Source: JABDII01 sp041576235 (GTDB lineage: Bacteria > Gemmatimonadota > Gemmatimonadetes > Gemmatimonadales > GWC2-71-9). From it: a stretch of DNA of 47,499 nucleotides. The DNA lies in NCBI GenBank assembly GCA_041576235.1, contig JBFGLJ010000002.1, forward strand, positions 1-47,499, read 5' to 3'. How positions within the stretch are numbered: the first letter of the stretch is position 1; each line of letters starts with the position of its first letter. The position numbers and the translations under genes were made by a program. The notes under the pieces were generated by a model, which saw only the letters and a list, made by a program, of their open reading frames with translations, made no database searches and was not told where the DNA came from. Below are positions 14,165-21,844 of the stretch, one piece after another.

Positions 14165-14354
14165 ACAGCCGCAGGACAACGACGACCGCAAGGCGATCTA
14201 CATAGGAGTGTGTGTCGGCATCGGCATCGCGATGGGCGCAGCATTTGGAGCAGCGATGGGCAGTGTCGGCGTGGGGATCGCGTTCGGAATCGCGCTCGGT
14301 GCGGCGATTGGCGCAGCAATTTCACTTTTCATCGACAAGGACGGTGCCAGCTAG
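14157..14354 (+). CDS. Small glycine-zipper membrane protein (last clear cassette gene)
   Basis: 65 aa. A charged N-terminus (NKQPQDNDDRK) is followed by about 43 hydrophobic residues rich in Gly and Ala with GxxxG spacing (GVCVGIGIAMGAAFGAAMGS; GVGIAFGIALGAAIGAAIS) and a short charged end. This makes two closely packed membrane helices, or one long glycine-zipper stretch. Function unknown. It starts 35 nt inside the cassette after attC D. No proper attC follows, so the array probably decays here. Confidence 0.62.
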   Translation: MNKQPQDNDDRKAIYIGVCVGIGIAMGAAFGAAMGSVGVGIAFGIALGAAIGAAISLFIDKDGAS

Positions 14355-14620
14355 CACGGGCTCCTGCTGTCGTGCCGTGCGGCAGCATCATCGAGTTGCG
14401 CCTTCGAGCTTGGCGCGGCAGCGTTCATGGGTACTGCTCACTGTTGGCCACGCAACAGACCCCAATTCGCTAGTCGAAGACGTCGGAGGTCCGATGCGGT
14501 GACACCCCAACTGACGTACCCTCCCAAACAGTAGACGAACAACGTATCCCAAGCAGGCAGCGGCCATTCGTGGTGTTCACACAGTCCCTCAAGCCAAGAC
14601 ACTCACACCAGGACCGAACC
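14355..14620. other. Gene-free stretch after the last cassette gene
   Basis: No convincing ORF. CTAGCA (14352) and GCTAGTC (14469-14475) sit where R'' and R' cores of a final attC would be but do not fit the consensus. The sequence may be an eroded attC. Confidence 0.35.
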
Positions 14621-15328
14621 ATGGGCGAGAATCGCATCATCTTCGTGCAGGGATCGTTAGATGACGTCAACAGGCAACTACCGGCGTCCGAGGAAGCCGC
14701 AAGGGACGATCCGAGCGGCATGGTGGATGCCGCCGTAGATCGTGCGCGGCAAATGACGTCCCGCGCCGTCAACCAGATTGATGCCATCTGGAGGGTAAGC
14801 AACAAGAAGGCTGCCCTCGAGTCGGCCTGGAAGGATAACGCAGCGTTCTGTGCCTATTTCGGGATCGACCACGTCAAGAAGAGACAAATCCGCGCATTAC
14901 GTCGCCGTCTGCTGAAGGTCAACCAGTGGATCGGAAGGGGACTCAAGATCAAGGTGCGCCCCGCGAATGGCCCCCGCTCCGGAAGATGCAAGAAGGGGGG
15001 CGCCGGCTTCAATAACCGCGGAAAGTTCGGTAAACGGTGGATAAACCTGTGCCCTGTCTGGTTCGGGGTGGCCAAGAAATGGGAAATCCCCCCGGACGAT
15101 CGCAGGGCGTCGATCGTTGCGCATGAAGTCGCGCACTCCCTCGCCGATATCACAGGGTTCGGTCTCTGGACCGTCGACTTGCCGAAAGGCGGTCCGAAGC
15201 GCGGCCCAAAGGAGGCGCGGGAATTCGCCAGGACAAACCCGAAGAGGGCACGGCACAATCCGGAGAACTTCGAGCACGCCCTCTTAGCGCTCATGCACCC
15301 CGATCACGTCACTGCGGAAGACGACTAA
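14621..15328 (+). CDS. HExxH metallopeptidase-like protein, M35 / lysine-specific metalloendopeptidase type
   Basis: 235 aa from the ATG at 14621 (AGGA upstream). The longer frame from 14570 adds 17 unlikely residues. The zinc motif HEVAH is at residues 168-172 within RRASIVAHEVAHSLADITGF. After it comes GPKEAREFARTNPKRARHNP-ENFEHAL, which matches the YGxxxAxxLAxxNPxxAxxNADNYEY pattern of aspzincin M35 domains; an Asp near residue 185 could be the third ligand. The N-terminal 100 residues are helical and charged with no known domain. There is no signal peptide, so export would need another route or the enzyme works inside the cell. It lies directly after the cassette array and shares its lower GC. 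Confidence 0.66.
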   Translation: MGENRIIFVQGSLDDVNRQLPASEEAARDDPSGMVDAAVDRARQMTSRAVNQIDAIWRVSNKKAALESAWKDNAAFCAYFGIDHVKKRQIRALRRRLLKVNQWIGRGLKIKVRPANGPRSGRCKKGGAGFNNRGKFGKRWINLCPVWFGVAKKWEIPPDDRRASIVAHEVAHSLADITGFGLWTVDLPKGGPKRGPKEAREFARTNPKRARHNPENFEHALLALMHPDHVTAEDD

Positions 15329-15332
15329 GAGC

Positions 15333-15367
15333 GAGGTGAGCGGCACGGTCACGACACCGCTCATCTC
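15333..15367. terminator. Hairpin between convergent genes, possible bidirectional terminator
   Basis: GAGGTGAGCGG and CCGCTCATCTC form an 11-bp stem (one G-T pair) with a 13-nt loop, between the stop of the metallopeptidase gene and the stop of the APC permease gene. No T-run on either side. Confidence 0.45.
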
Positions 15368-17489
15368 AGCTCGCCGTGTACCGGTCTCGCAGCAGCCGCA
15401 GCGCATCGGGCTCGCCGATGACGGTGACCAGATCGTTTTCCCTCAGCACGTCGCGCCGGCCGGGCACGATGATGTCGTTCCCGCGACGGACAATGGCAAC
15501 CAGTGAATTCTCCGGCAGCTCCAGGTCCTGAATCGCCTTCCCGATGAACTCGGCCGTGCGGTCGCTCGAGCGCAGGCGAACGGTCTGGTAGCGGGTCTCC
15601 TCGAGCAGCAGCTCCTTCAGGTGGGCCGCGTTGCGAGCCTGCAACCAATCTTCGATGAAGTGCTCCTCGTCGACACGGTTGGCGAGCTGCGCGAGCATGC
15701 GAAGATGCTGCCCGTGGTCTTCTTCGGGACTGACCAGGAGGAAGATGGCGTGGACGCGGTGGGCCACGTCCTCCTCGCCGCCGATAGCATCGATGACGTC
15801 CATCAGGAGGCCCGCGCGCGATCGCGCCAGCACCATCTCCGGCCGCTCGATGCCGAGCACATGGAGGTGCGGCAGGGCGGCCCCACGCGCCACCGGGGTC
15901 GCGCCGGTCTTGGTGCCCTGCAGGAAGCCCTGCTCCAGCTTGGCCGCGGGAACCGGCAGCCGCGTCGCCAGCTGGTGCGCCGCCTTCGACACGAGCTCCT
16001 CGAACGATTCCCCTTCGTCTAACTCGATCACCTGCGCCCGGGCCACGACCTCGTCGAACTGATCGTCGGACCGGAGTCCCTTCTCCTTCAAGATCGTCCG
16101 GAATTCGCGGTCGAGATCGTCATATTGGCGCTGCCCGAGCCGCCTGAACCAGTGATAGATGGCGCCGTCGCGGACGACGTTCGGCCGGGCATACCACAGA
16201 TACCACACCAGGCACACCAGCACCACGCCCAGTGTGAACAGAATGGCCAGCCAGCCCATGTACACGATCAGGATGAACGACGCCAGAATCCCCGCGACCT
16301 GCATCCACGGATAGAGGGGAGACCGGTAGCCGGGGTCGTAGGACGGGATCCGGCTCTCGCGCATCACGATTACGGCCAGATTGACCAGCATGAAAATGAA
16401 GAGCTGGAAGGCACTGGCGAGTTTGGCGAGGCCTTCCTCGTCGAGGACGAGAATAAAGACAACGATGAGCACGCCGGTAAAGACGATCGCGAACGACGGT
16501 GTGCGAAACCGCCCCAATCGGCTGAACACATTGGGCAGCAAGCGGTCGCGCGCCATGGCCAGCGGATACCGCGATGCGGAAAGCACGCCCGCGTTCCCGG
16601 TGGACGCGAACGCCGCGAGCGCGGCGGCCACGATGAGCGCCAACCCGAGCGGCTTCGGCAACCACGTGAAGAAGGCCTCCGCGGCCGTCGCCACCGGCGT
16701 CAGGTCGGCGTGGAACGCACCCGGCTCGAGCACCGCGACCATCACGAACACGCCGGTCACATAGATGATGGACGTGGACGCGAGCGAGAGGATCATCCCG
16801 AGAGGGATGTTGCGCTCGGGGTTGGTCACCTCTTCCGCCACGCTGGCCACCTTGGTCAACCCGGCGTAGGACACGAACACGAACCCGACCGTCGCGAGCA
16901 GGCCCTCCACGCCGAACGGCGCGAACGGCGTGAAGCGCTCGCGAGTCACCGACCTCGGCTGGTCGAAGATGATCTCGTGAAACCCCTGCAGAATGAAGAA
17001 GACGGTCACACTCAGCAGGATCACGACAAACCAGCGCTGCAGCCCGCTGGTCTCCTTCGCCCCGATGATGTTGATGCCGACAAACACGACGGTGAGTGCT
17101 ACCGCAATCGGCTTGATCGGCAGTTCAACGAAGAGCGCCGAGTAGGCGCCGATGCCGACGAGGGCGAAGGCGGTCTTGAGCGAGAGGGCCAGATAGGTGC
17201 CGAGCCCCCCGATGGTGCCGAACATCGGCCCCAGACTTCGGTCGAGGAAGTAATAGGTCCCGCCGGCCCGGGGCAGCGCCGTACTCAGCTCCGCCTTGCT
17301 GAACATGGCGGGCAGGATGAGAATGCCGGCGATCAGGTAGGCGAGTACGACGGTCGGTCCGGCCTTGGCCGCCGCCAGCCCGGGCAACAGAAAGAACCCG
17401 GAGCTGAACATCGCGCCGGTGCAAATGGCGTAGACGTCGAAAAGCCCCAGTTCTTTCTTGAGCCGATGCTCTTTTCGAAGGATAGGCAT
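15366..17489 (-). CDS. APC-superfamily amino-acid permease with C-terminal regulatory domains
   Basis: 707 aa. Residues about 1-430 are an APC transporter: KKELGLFDVYAICTGAMFSS with the discontinuous first helix, AELSTALPRAGGTYYFLDRS, and roughly 12 membrane helices to YLWYARPNV. The soluble tail has an EIIA-like part (FEELVSKAAHQLATRLPVPA; GAALPHLHVLGIERPEMVLA, with an HLH at the place of the EIIA histidine region) and ends in a TrkA-C/RCK-C domain (RTAEFIGKAIQDLELPENSL; GRRDVLRENDLVTVIGEPD). The role is likely amino-acid or cation-organic uptake controlled by ligand or nucleotide binding to the tail. The substrate is unknown. It is monocistronic and convergent with the metallopeptidase gene. 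Confidence 0.9.
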   Translation of the reverse strand: MPILRKEHRLKKELGLFDVYAICTGAMFSSGFFLLPGLAAAKAGPTVVLAYLIAGILILPAMFSKAELSTALPRAGGTYYFLDRSLGPMFGTIGGLGTYLALSLKTAFALVGIGAYSALFVELPIKPIAVALTVVFVGINIIGAKETSGLQRWFVVILLSVTVFFILQGFHEIIFDQPRSVTRERFTPFAPFGVEGLLATVGFVFVSYAGLTKVASVAEEVTNPERNIPLGMILSLASTSIIYVTGVFVMVAVLEPGAFHADLTPVATAAEAFFTWLPKPLGLALIVAAALAAFASTGNAGVLSASRYPLAMARDRLLPNVFSRLGRFRTPSFAIVFTGVLIVVFILVLDEEGLAKLASAFQLFIFMLVNLAVIVMRESRIPSYDPGYRSPLYPWMQVAGILASFILIVYMGWLAILFTLGVVLVCLVWYLWYARPNVVRDGAIYHWFRRLGQRQYDDLDREFRTILKEKGLRSDDQFDEVVARAQVIELDEGESFEELVSKAAHQLATRLPVPAAKLEQGFLQGTKTGATPVARGAALPHLHVLGIERPEMVLARSRAGLLMDVIDAIGGEEDVAHRVHAIFLLVSPEEDHGQHLRMLAQLANRVDEEHFIEDWLQARNAAHLKELLLEETRYQTVRLRSSDRTAEFIGKAIQDLELPENSLVAIVRRGNDIIVPGRRDVLRENDLVTVIGEPDALRLLRDRYTAS

Positions 17490-17573
17490 AGGCCTCGCGC
17501 GGGCCAGGTGAGGGACTCGCTAATGCACAGCGGAAGCGTCGATCCGTACCGATTGTGTTGAAGGAGCTATCCC

Positions 17574-18725
17574 CTACGCCGCACTCCGCTCCAACCGCTC
17601 GACCGCCGAGCGGTACTCGTCCACCAACCGCTCGTAGATCGAATGCCAGGTGCGTGCCCGCGCGGTCGCGAGCGCGCCGGCCGACAGGCGGCTCCGGAGC
17701 ACCGGGTCATGGATCAGCCGGTCCAGACCCTCGAGCATGGCGTCCACGCTGTCGGGCGCAACCATCCAGGCGTTCTCGCCGTGGGTGGCGAACTCCAATA
17801 CTCCGCCCGCCGCCGCCACCACCGGCGGCAGCCCGCTGCCCATGGCCTCGAGCACCGAGTTGCCGAAGGTCTCAGTACTCGATGGGAACGCAAACAGATC
17901 CGCCGACGCATAGGCCTCCGAGAGCTCCCGGCCCTGCTTCAACCCGGCCAAGTGCACACCGGGGATCTGCCACTCACGGATCTCGGCCTCGAGCGGGCCC
18001 CGGCCCACCAACACCAGCTGAGCCCCCTCGCGTCTCACCCCCAAGAGCTCCCACGCCCGAAGCAACAGCTCGAGGTTCTTCTCCTTGGCGATCCGGCCCA
18101 CGTAGGTGACCAACAGGTCGCTTTCCTGATCGCCGACGCCGAACGACCGGCGGTAGGCTTGGCTCCTGAACCGAGGATGGAACTCCTCGGGGTCGATGCC
18201 CCGGCTCCAGACCCCGGTGTGCATCACCCCGCGGCTGTTCAAGTGCCGCTCGTAGAGCTGGCTGGGACAGAGCACCCGCGACGCGTGGCCGTAGAACCAG
18301 CGGAGATAGGGCCACCCCGCGCGCACCGCCCACTGGACGCCGTAGCGCGACGCGTATTTGTCGTAGTCGGTGTGGGCCGACGCCACCACCGGGATGCCCA
18401 GCGCCCGAGCGGTCTTGATGCCGGCCACGCCCAGGGCGAACTCGGTGGCCGCGTGCACCACGTCGGGCGCGAACGCGCGGGCGTCGGCCAGGATGTCGCG
18501 CATGCGGGGGAAGGCCCACTGGACGTCGCGATAGAGAAAGAAGGGGAGGCTCGGCGAGCGGTGCACCTCGGGGCGGTCCGGTTCACTCTCGGGCAAGGGA
18601 TAGGACGCGGTGTACACCCGCACCCGGTGGCCGCGGGCCTCGAGGGCCTCGGTCAGGCGCAGCAGGGTCACCCCCACCCCGCTCACCATGGGCCAATAGA
18701 CCTCCGAGAACACGGCGACCCGCAC
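17574..18725 (-). CDS. GT4-family glycosyltransferase
   Basis: 383 aa from a GTG at 18725 with GAGGAG 6 nt upstream. A longer frame to 18773 would translate the end of tRNA-Asn and is rejected. The N-terminal Rossmann half has VAVFSEVYWPMVSGVGVTLL and HTDYDKYASRYG. The C-terminal half has the donor site VTYVGRIAKEKNLELLLRAW, LVGRGP and ASADLFAFPSSTETFGNSVL with the E-x7-E motif, then EAMGSGLPPVVAAAGG. It resembles the MgtA/PimB-like retaining transferases that build glycolipids. The acceptor is unknown. Confidence 0.92.
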   Translation of the reverse strand: MRVAVFSEVYWPMVSGVGVTLLRLTEALEARGHRVRVYTASYPLPESEPDRPEVHRSPSLPFFLYRDVQWAFPRMRDILADARAFAPDVVHAATEFALGVAGIKTARALGIPVVASAHTDYDKYASRYGVQWAVRAGWPYLRWFYGHASRVLCPSQLYERHLNSRGVMHTGVWSRGIDPEEFHPRFRSQAYRRSFGVGDQESDLLVTYVGRIAKEKNLELLLRAWELLGVRREGAQLVLVGRGPLEAEIREWQIPGVHLAGLKQGRELSEAYASADLFAFPSSTETFGNSVLEAMGSGLPPVVAAAGGVLEFATHGENAWMVAPDSVDAMLEGLDRLIHDPVLRSRLSAGALATARARTWHSIYERLVDEYRSAVERLERSAA

Positions 18726-18746
18726 AGACGACTCCTCGCTGGAACA

Positions 18747-18819
18747 CTGGGGCGGCTGGACTCGAACCAGCAACCTCCCGGTTAACAGCCGGGCGCTCTG
18801 CCAATTGAGCTACACCCCA
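18747..18819 (-). tRNA. tRNA-Asn (anticodon GTT)
   Basis: 73 nt. The acceptor stem TGGGGTG pairs with CGCCCCA (one G-T pair), followed by discriminator G. D-arm TAGCTCAATTGGCAGAGC, anticodon loop CTGTTAA with anticodon GTT, and TPsiC arm with GGTTCGAGTCC are all intact. CCA is not encoded. It lies 21 nt upstream of the GT4 start on the same strand, so the two may share a transcript. Confidence 0.96.
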
Positions 18820-18898
18820 CCATGGGCGGCCGGGGCCGCCCACGCAAGGTAGTCCGACGAGCTTGATCCCCGGTAGAACGGCGCTAGGATCAACACCC

Positions 18899-19981
18899 AT
18901 GCGCGACATCCAGGAGGACCACCGGCGCTTCATGGCCACGGGCCGGCCGTTCGGGCGGGCGGTGGTCACCAGCGTCTGGGGCTCGGCCCCCCGCCCCGCC
19001 GGTGCCTGCCTCTTGGCCGACGCCGCAGGCCGGATCGCGGGGTCGGTCTCGGGCGGCTGCGTCGAAGGCGCCACCGCCACGGCCATCGCTCAAGCCCTCG
19101 ACGCCGGGAGCCCCAAGCTGGTGGAGTTCGGGGTGAGCGACGAGCAGGCCTGGGAGGTGGGACTGGCCTGCGGCGGCACCATCCGGATCCTGGTCGAGCC
19201 CGAGGTGCGCCAAGCCGTGGCCCGGGCGGCCGCGGGCCCGGGCGGCGTGGCCATCGCGACTTTGATCGAAGGGCCGGGAGACATCGGGGCCGCGCTGGTG
19301 ATCGACGAGCGCGAGCAGACGGTCGAGCCCGTGCGCCCCGCCGGCCACAGCAAGGGCGATGGCGGGGCCGCACTCCTCGACGAAGAGCGAAGCCGCATCG
19401 TCGACACCGCTCGCCACGCGCTCCGGCGCGGCACCAGCACCACCGAGACGTTCGAAACCCAAGGCCAGACGTTCCAGGTGTTCCTCGAGGTCTTCCCCCG
19501 ACAGCCGACCCTGGTCGTCTTCGGCGGGGTCCACATCGCCGCCGTCCTGGTGCCCATGGCCCGGCTCCTGGGCTACCGCACCGTGGTGGCCGACGGGCGG
19601 GCGTCGTTTCTCACCCGCGAGCGCTTCCCCCAGGCCGACGAGCTGATCCTCGGCTGGCCGGACGAGGCGTTCCGCCAGGTGGAACTCGATTCGGCCGCCT
19701 ATGTGTGCGTCTTGACCCACGACCCCAAATTCGATGACCCGGCGCTCGAGATCGCGCTCCGGTCGAACGCCGCCTACGTCGGCGCCATAGGCTCGCGCAA
19801 GACCCAGAAGGCCCGCCGCGCCCGCCTCGAGAAGGCGGGACTCAGCGACCAGGAACTCGATCGCCTGCGGGGCCCGATCGGGCTCGACCTGGGCGGCCGG
19901 GAGCCGGGGGAGATCGCGCTGGCTATCCTGGCCGAGATGACGGCCGTGCGCTACGGCGCGAGCGGCGGCCCGAGAGCCTAG
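18899..19981 (+). CDS. XdhC/CoxI-family protein (molybdenum-enzyme maturation)
   Basis: 360 aa from the ATG at 18899 (AGGA upstream). The N-terminal XdhC_CoxI domain shows RAVVTSVWGSAPRPAGACLL and AGSVSGGCVEGATA. The C-terminal Rossmann domain shows LVVFGGVHIAAVLVPMARLL, YRTVVADGRASFLTRERFPQ and YVGAIGSRKTQKARRARLEK. XdhC binds Mo cofactor and inserts it, after sulfuration, into xanthine-dehydrogenase-type enzymes. No such enzyme lies nearby, so the client is elsewhere. The usual GGH/GAGHVG phrase is GGVHIA here. It overlaps the convergent aminotransferase gene by 4 nt (CTAG). Confidence 0.9.
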   Translation: MRDIQEDHRRFMATGRPFGRAVVTSVWGSAPRPAGACLLADAAGRIAGSVSGGCVEGATATAIAQALDAGSPKLVEFGVSDEQAWEVGLACGGTIRILVEPEVRQAVARAAAGPGGVAIATLIEGPGDIGAALVIDEREQTVEPVRPAGHSKGDGGAALLDEERSRIVDTARHALRRGTSTTETFETQGQTFQVFLEVFPRQPTLVVFGGVHIAAVLVPMARLLGYRTVVADGRASFLTRERFPQADELILGWPDEAFRQVELDSAAYVCVLTHDPKFDDPALEIALRSNAAYVGAIGSRKTQKARRARLEKAGLSDQELDRLRGPIGLDLGGREPGEIALAILAEMTAVRYGASGGPRA

Positions 19982-20880
19982 TCCACCACCCGCTCGCCTT
20001 CGCGAACGGTCAGGTCACGGTAGAGCGCGGTGAGCCGGCCGGTGACCGGACCCGGCGCGCCGTCGCCGATCCGGCGGCCGTCGACACGGGTCACCGCCGC
20101 CAACTCGCCCATGGTCCCCGTGCAGAACACCTCGTCGGCCCGATAACACTCGGTGAGGCTCAAGTCCCCGACCTCGGCCGCAATGCCGTGCGCCCCACAC
20201 AGCTCGAGCACCGCCGAGCGGGTGATCCCCTCGGGGCAGGCCACGGTGCGGCTGGTGCGCACCGTCCCGCCCTCCACCAGGAACAGATGGGTCGCGTTGG
20301 TCTCGGCGATCATGCCGCGGGTGTCCAGCATGATGGCGTCGTCGGCCCCGGCGGCGTTGGCCTCGATCTTGGCCAGGATCGACGGAACGAGGTTGCAGTG
20401 GTGGATCTTGGCATCGAGGCAGTCGGGCGGCGCCCGGCGCACCGAGCTGGTCATGAGGGTGAGTCCCGTTCGGTCGTAGACCGGCGGCTTGTGCTCGGCC
20501 AAGACGATGAGCGTCGGCCCCGCTTGATTGAGGCGCGGGTCCATCCCGGAGGTGATCTTGACCCCGCGGGTGAGGGTGAGGCGGATGTGCACCTCGTCCC
20601 GCATGCCGTTGGCGTCGAGGGTGCGGGCGATCTCCTGGGTGATGGCGGCGTGGGTCGGAATCTCGGCGAACCCGAGCGCCAGCGCGGAGGACCGGAGACG
20701 GTCGAGGTGCGCCGTCAATCGGAAGATCTTGCCGTCGTAGAGCCGGAGCCCCTCCCAGACCGCGTCCCCGCCCTGCACCGCCGAATCGAAGGGGCTGATC
20801 GCGGCCTCATCCCGGTGGAGGAGACGGCCGTTGATGTTGACGACGATGTCGCGGTTCTTCTCGTTCCAGGCTTGAAGCAT
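19978..20880 (-). CDS. Class IV PLP aminotransferase (branched-chain/D-amino-acid type)
   Basis: 300 aa from the ATG at 20880. The frame continues upstream, but that part overlaps the previous gene. Class IV fold: VNINGRLLHRDEAAISPFDS, AVQGGDAVWEGLRLYDGKIF, the PLP lysine K158 in LDAKIHHCNLVPSILAKIEA, then DDAIMLDTRGMIAETNATHL and VFCTGTMGELAAVTRVDGR, which binds the cofactor phosphate. The family includes IlvE, D-amino-acid transaminase and ADC lyase. The EGLR and GMIAETNATHLF phrases favour a branched-chain or related amino acid. It starts 4 nt after the sulfotransferase-like gene, so the two work together or are at least co-translated. Confidence 0.87.
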   Translation of the reverse strand: MLQAWNEKNRDIVVNINGRLLHRDEAAISPFDSAVQGGDAVWEGLRLYDGKIFRLTAHLDRLRSSALALGFAEIPTHAAITQEIARTLDANGMRDEVHIRLTLTRGVKITSGMDPRLNQAGPTLIVLAEHKPPVYDRTGLTLMTSSVRRAPPDCLDAKIHHCNLVPSILAKIEANAAGADDAIMLDTRGMIAETNATHLFLVEGGTVRTSRTVACPEGITRSAVLELCGAHGIAAEVGDLSLTECYRADEVFCTGTMGELAAVTRVDGRRIGDGAPGPVTGRLTALYRDLTVREGERVVD

Positions 20881-20884
20881 GGCG

Positions 20885-21616
20885 TTACCGGAGGCGATGG
20901 GTGTGGAGTCGGGTGTAGTAGGGCAGGCACTCCTGGTAGAGCGCCTCGAGATCGGGTGGAAGCGCGACCGAGCTGGGCCGATACGGCGCGAACCCGGTCG
21001 AGCGCTCGACCGCGTCATACCAGTACTTGGCCCAGATCCCGTCGGTGCTGCGGGGGCCCGGCGGCCAGGAGAGCATGGCCTCGTCGAACGGAACCCCGAT
21101 GCGCTCGCACAAGAGCGCGAGCACCCGCCGGGGGGCCTGGAGCACGTCGGCCGAGTCGATCACCGGAGGCGGCGGAGAGCCGTGGCCGGCCTCGCGCCAC
21201 AGCGCATCGAAGAGGTCCGCCTGCTGCGGGAGTCCGGTATCGGCGAGCGACGGCGGGCCCATCTTCTTGGCGAGCGACGCCAGCATGGCCCTGGGTTCCC
21301 GAATCAGGAAGCAGTTGATCAGCTTGGCCAGCCAGCCGCGATCGATGTGCCCCAAGAGATGGTGCGCCATGTGTTTTTGATAGAAGACGCGGTAGCCGGT
21401 CTCTGGGTCCTGGCTGAGCCACCGCACCACCCGCCGCCAGTCGGTCTCGTGCGCGGCCATGACCTCCTCGCGTCCCGGATGAGCCACCTCGGTCTGGGTC
21501 AGGTAGTGGGCGTAGAGCGGCTCGTCGCAGACGATGGTGTCCGCCCGGTTGCCCCACGATCGCATGAGCGCGGTGGAGATGTTCCGGGGCCCCGACCACA
21601 TGGCGACGCGTATAAT
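20885..21616 (-). CDS. Sulfotransferase-like P-loop protein linked to the aminotransferase
   Basis: 243 aa if translation begins at an ATT at 21616, 238 aa from the ATG at 21601. IRVAMWSGPRNISTALMRSW is the P-loop-like PAPS-binding start of the family. DEPLYAHYL, FYQKHMAHHLLG, FLIREPRAMLASLAKK and a final WAKYWYDAVERSTGF follow. Proteins like this are fused to branched-chain aminotransferase-like domains in some eukaryotes, which fits its place directly before a class IV aminotransferase. The substrate is unknown. GGGAG lies 7 nt before the ATT, a good ribosome-binding distance, whereas the ATG has no such site. Confidence 0.72.
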   Translation of the reverse strand: MIRVAMWSGPRNISTALMRSWGNRADTIVCDEPLYAHYLTQTEVAHPGREEVMAAHETDWRRVVRWLSQDPETGYRVFYQKHMAHHLLGHIDRGWLAKLINCFLIREPRAMLASLAKKMGPPSLADTGLPQQADLFDALWREAGHGSPPPPVIDSADVLQAPRRVLALLCERIGVPFDEAMLSWPPGPRSTDGIWAKYWYDAVERSTGFAPYRPSSVALPPDLEALYQECLPYYTRLHTHRLR

Positions 21617-21748
21617 AGGAAGGCTCCCTTCACCATCGTGCTTGGCAGAGGCATTGGACCCGCGGTAAACTACCCGAGGGCCGGGCGGGGTCCATGGCCC
21701 CTCGCCCACCGCCCGCCGCCTCACCTCACCCCCGTCTCAGACCATTCC

Positions 21749-21844
21749 ATGTCCGGTTTCGCCATCATCATGTTCGGCCTCCCGGCGGCGATCATTGCCC
21801 TCGCGGTGATCTTGGTGCTACTGGACCGTCGGGCCGAGCGGTGA
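21749..21844 (+). CDS. 31-residue membrane peptide, probable symporter accessory protein
   Basis: MSGFAIIMFGLPAAIIALAV then ILVLLDRRAER: one membrane helix and a basic cytosolic end. Its TGA overlaps the ATG of the symporter gene (TGATG), so the two are translationally coupled. Very small membrane proteins are commonly encoded just before sodium/solute symporters and are thought to assist them. The sequence here is not identical to the forms I know. No strong Shine-Dalgarno precedes it. Confidence 0.68.
   Translation: MSGFAIIMFGLPAAIIALAVILVLLDRRAER

Noticed and set aside
14350..14475. Possible final attC of the array (CTAGCA and GCTAGTC)
   Set aside because: Neither half fits the core consensus and the arms pair poorly. 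At best it is an eroded site.
16125..17561. Long plus-strand reading frame (478 aa) opposite the APC permease
   Set aside because: It is the reverse strand of a clear membrane transporter gene. The translation is full of His, Arg, Glu and Asp in the pattern given by high-GC antisense frames.
18726..18773. N-terminal extension of the GT4 protein
   Set aside because: It would translate part of tRNA-Asn. The GTG at 18725 has a good ribosome binding site.
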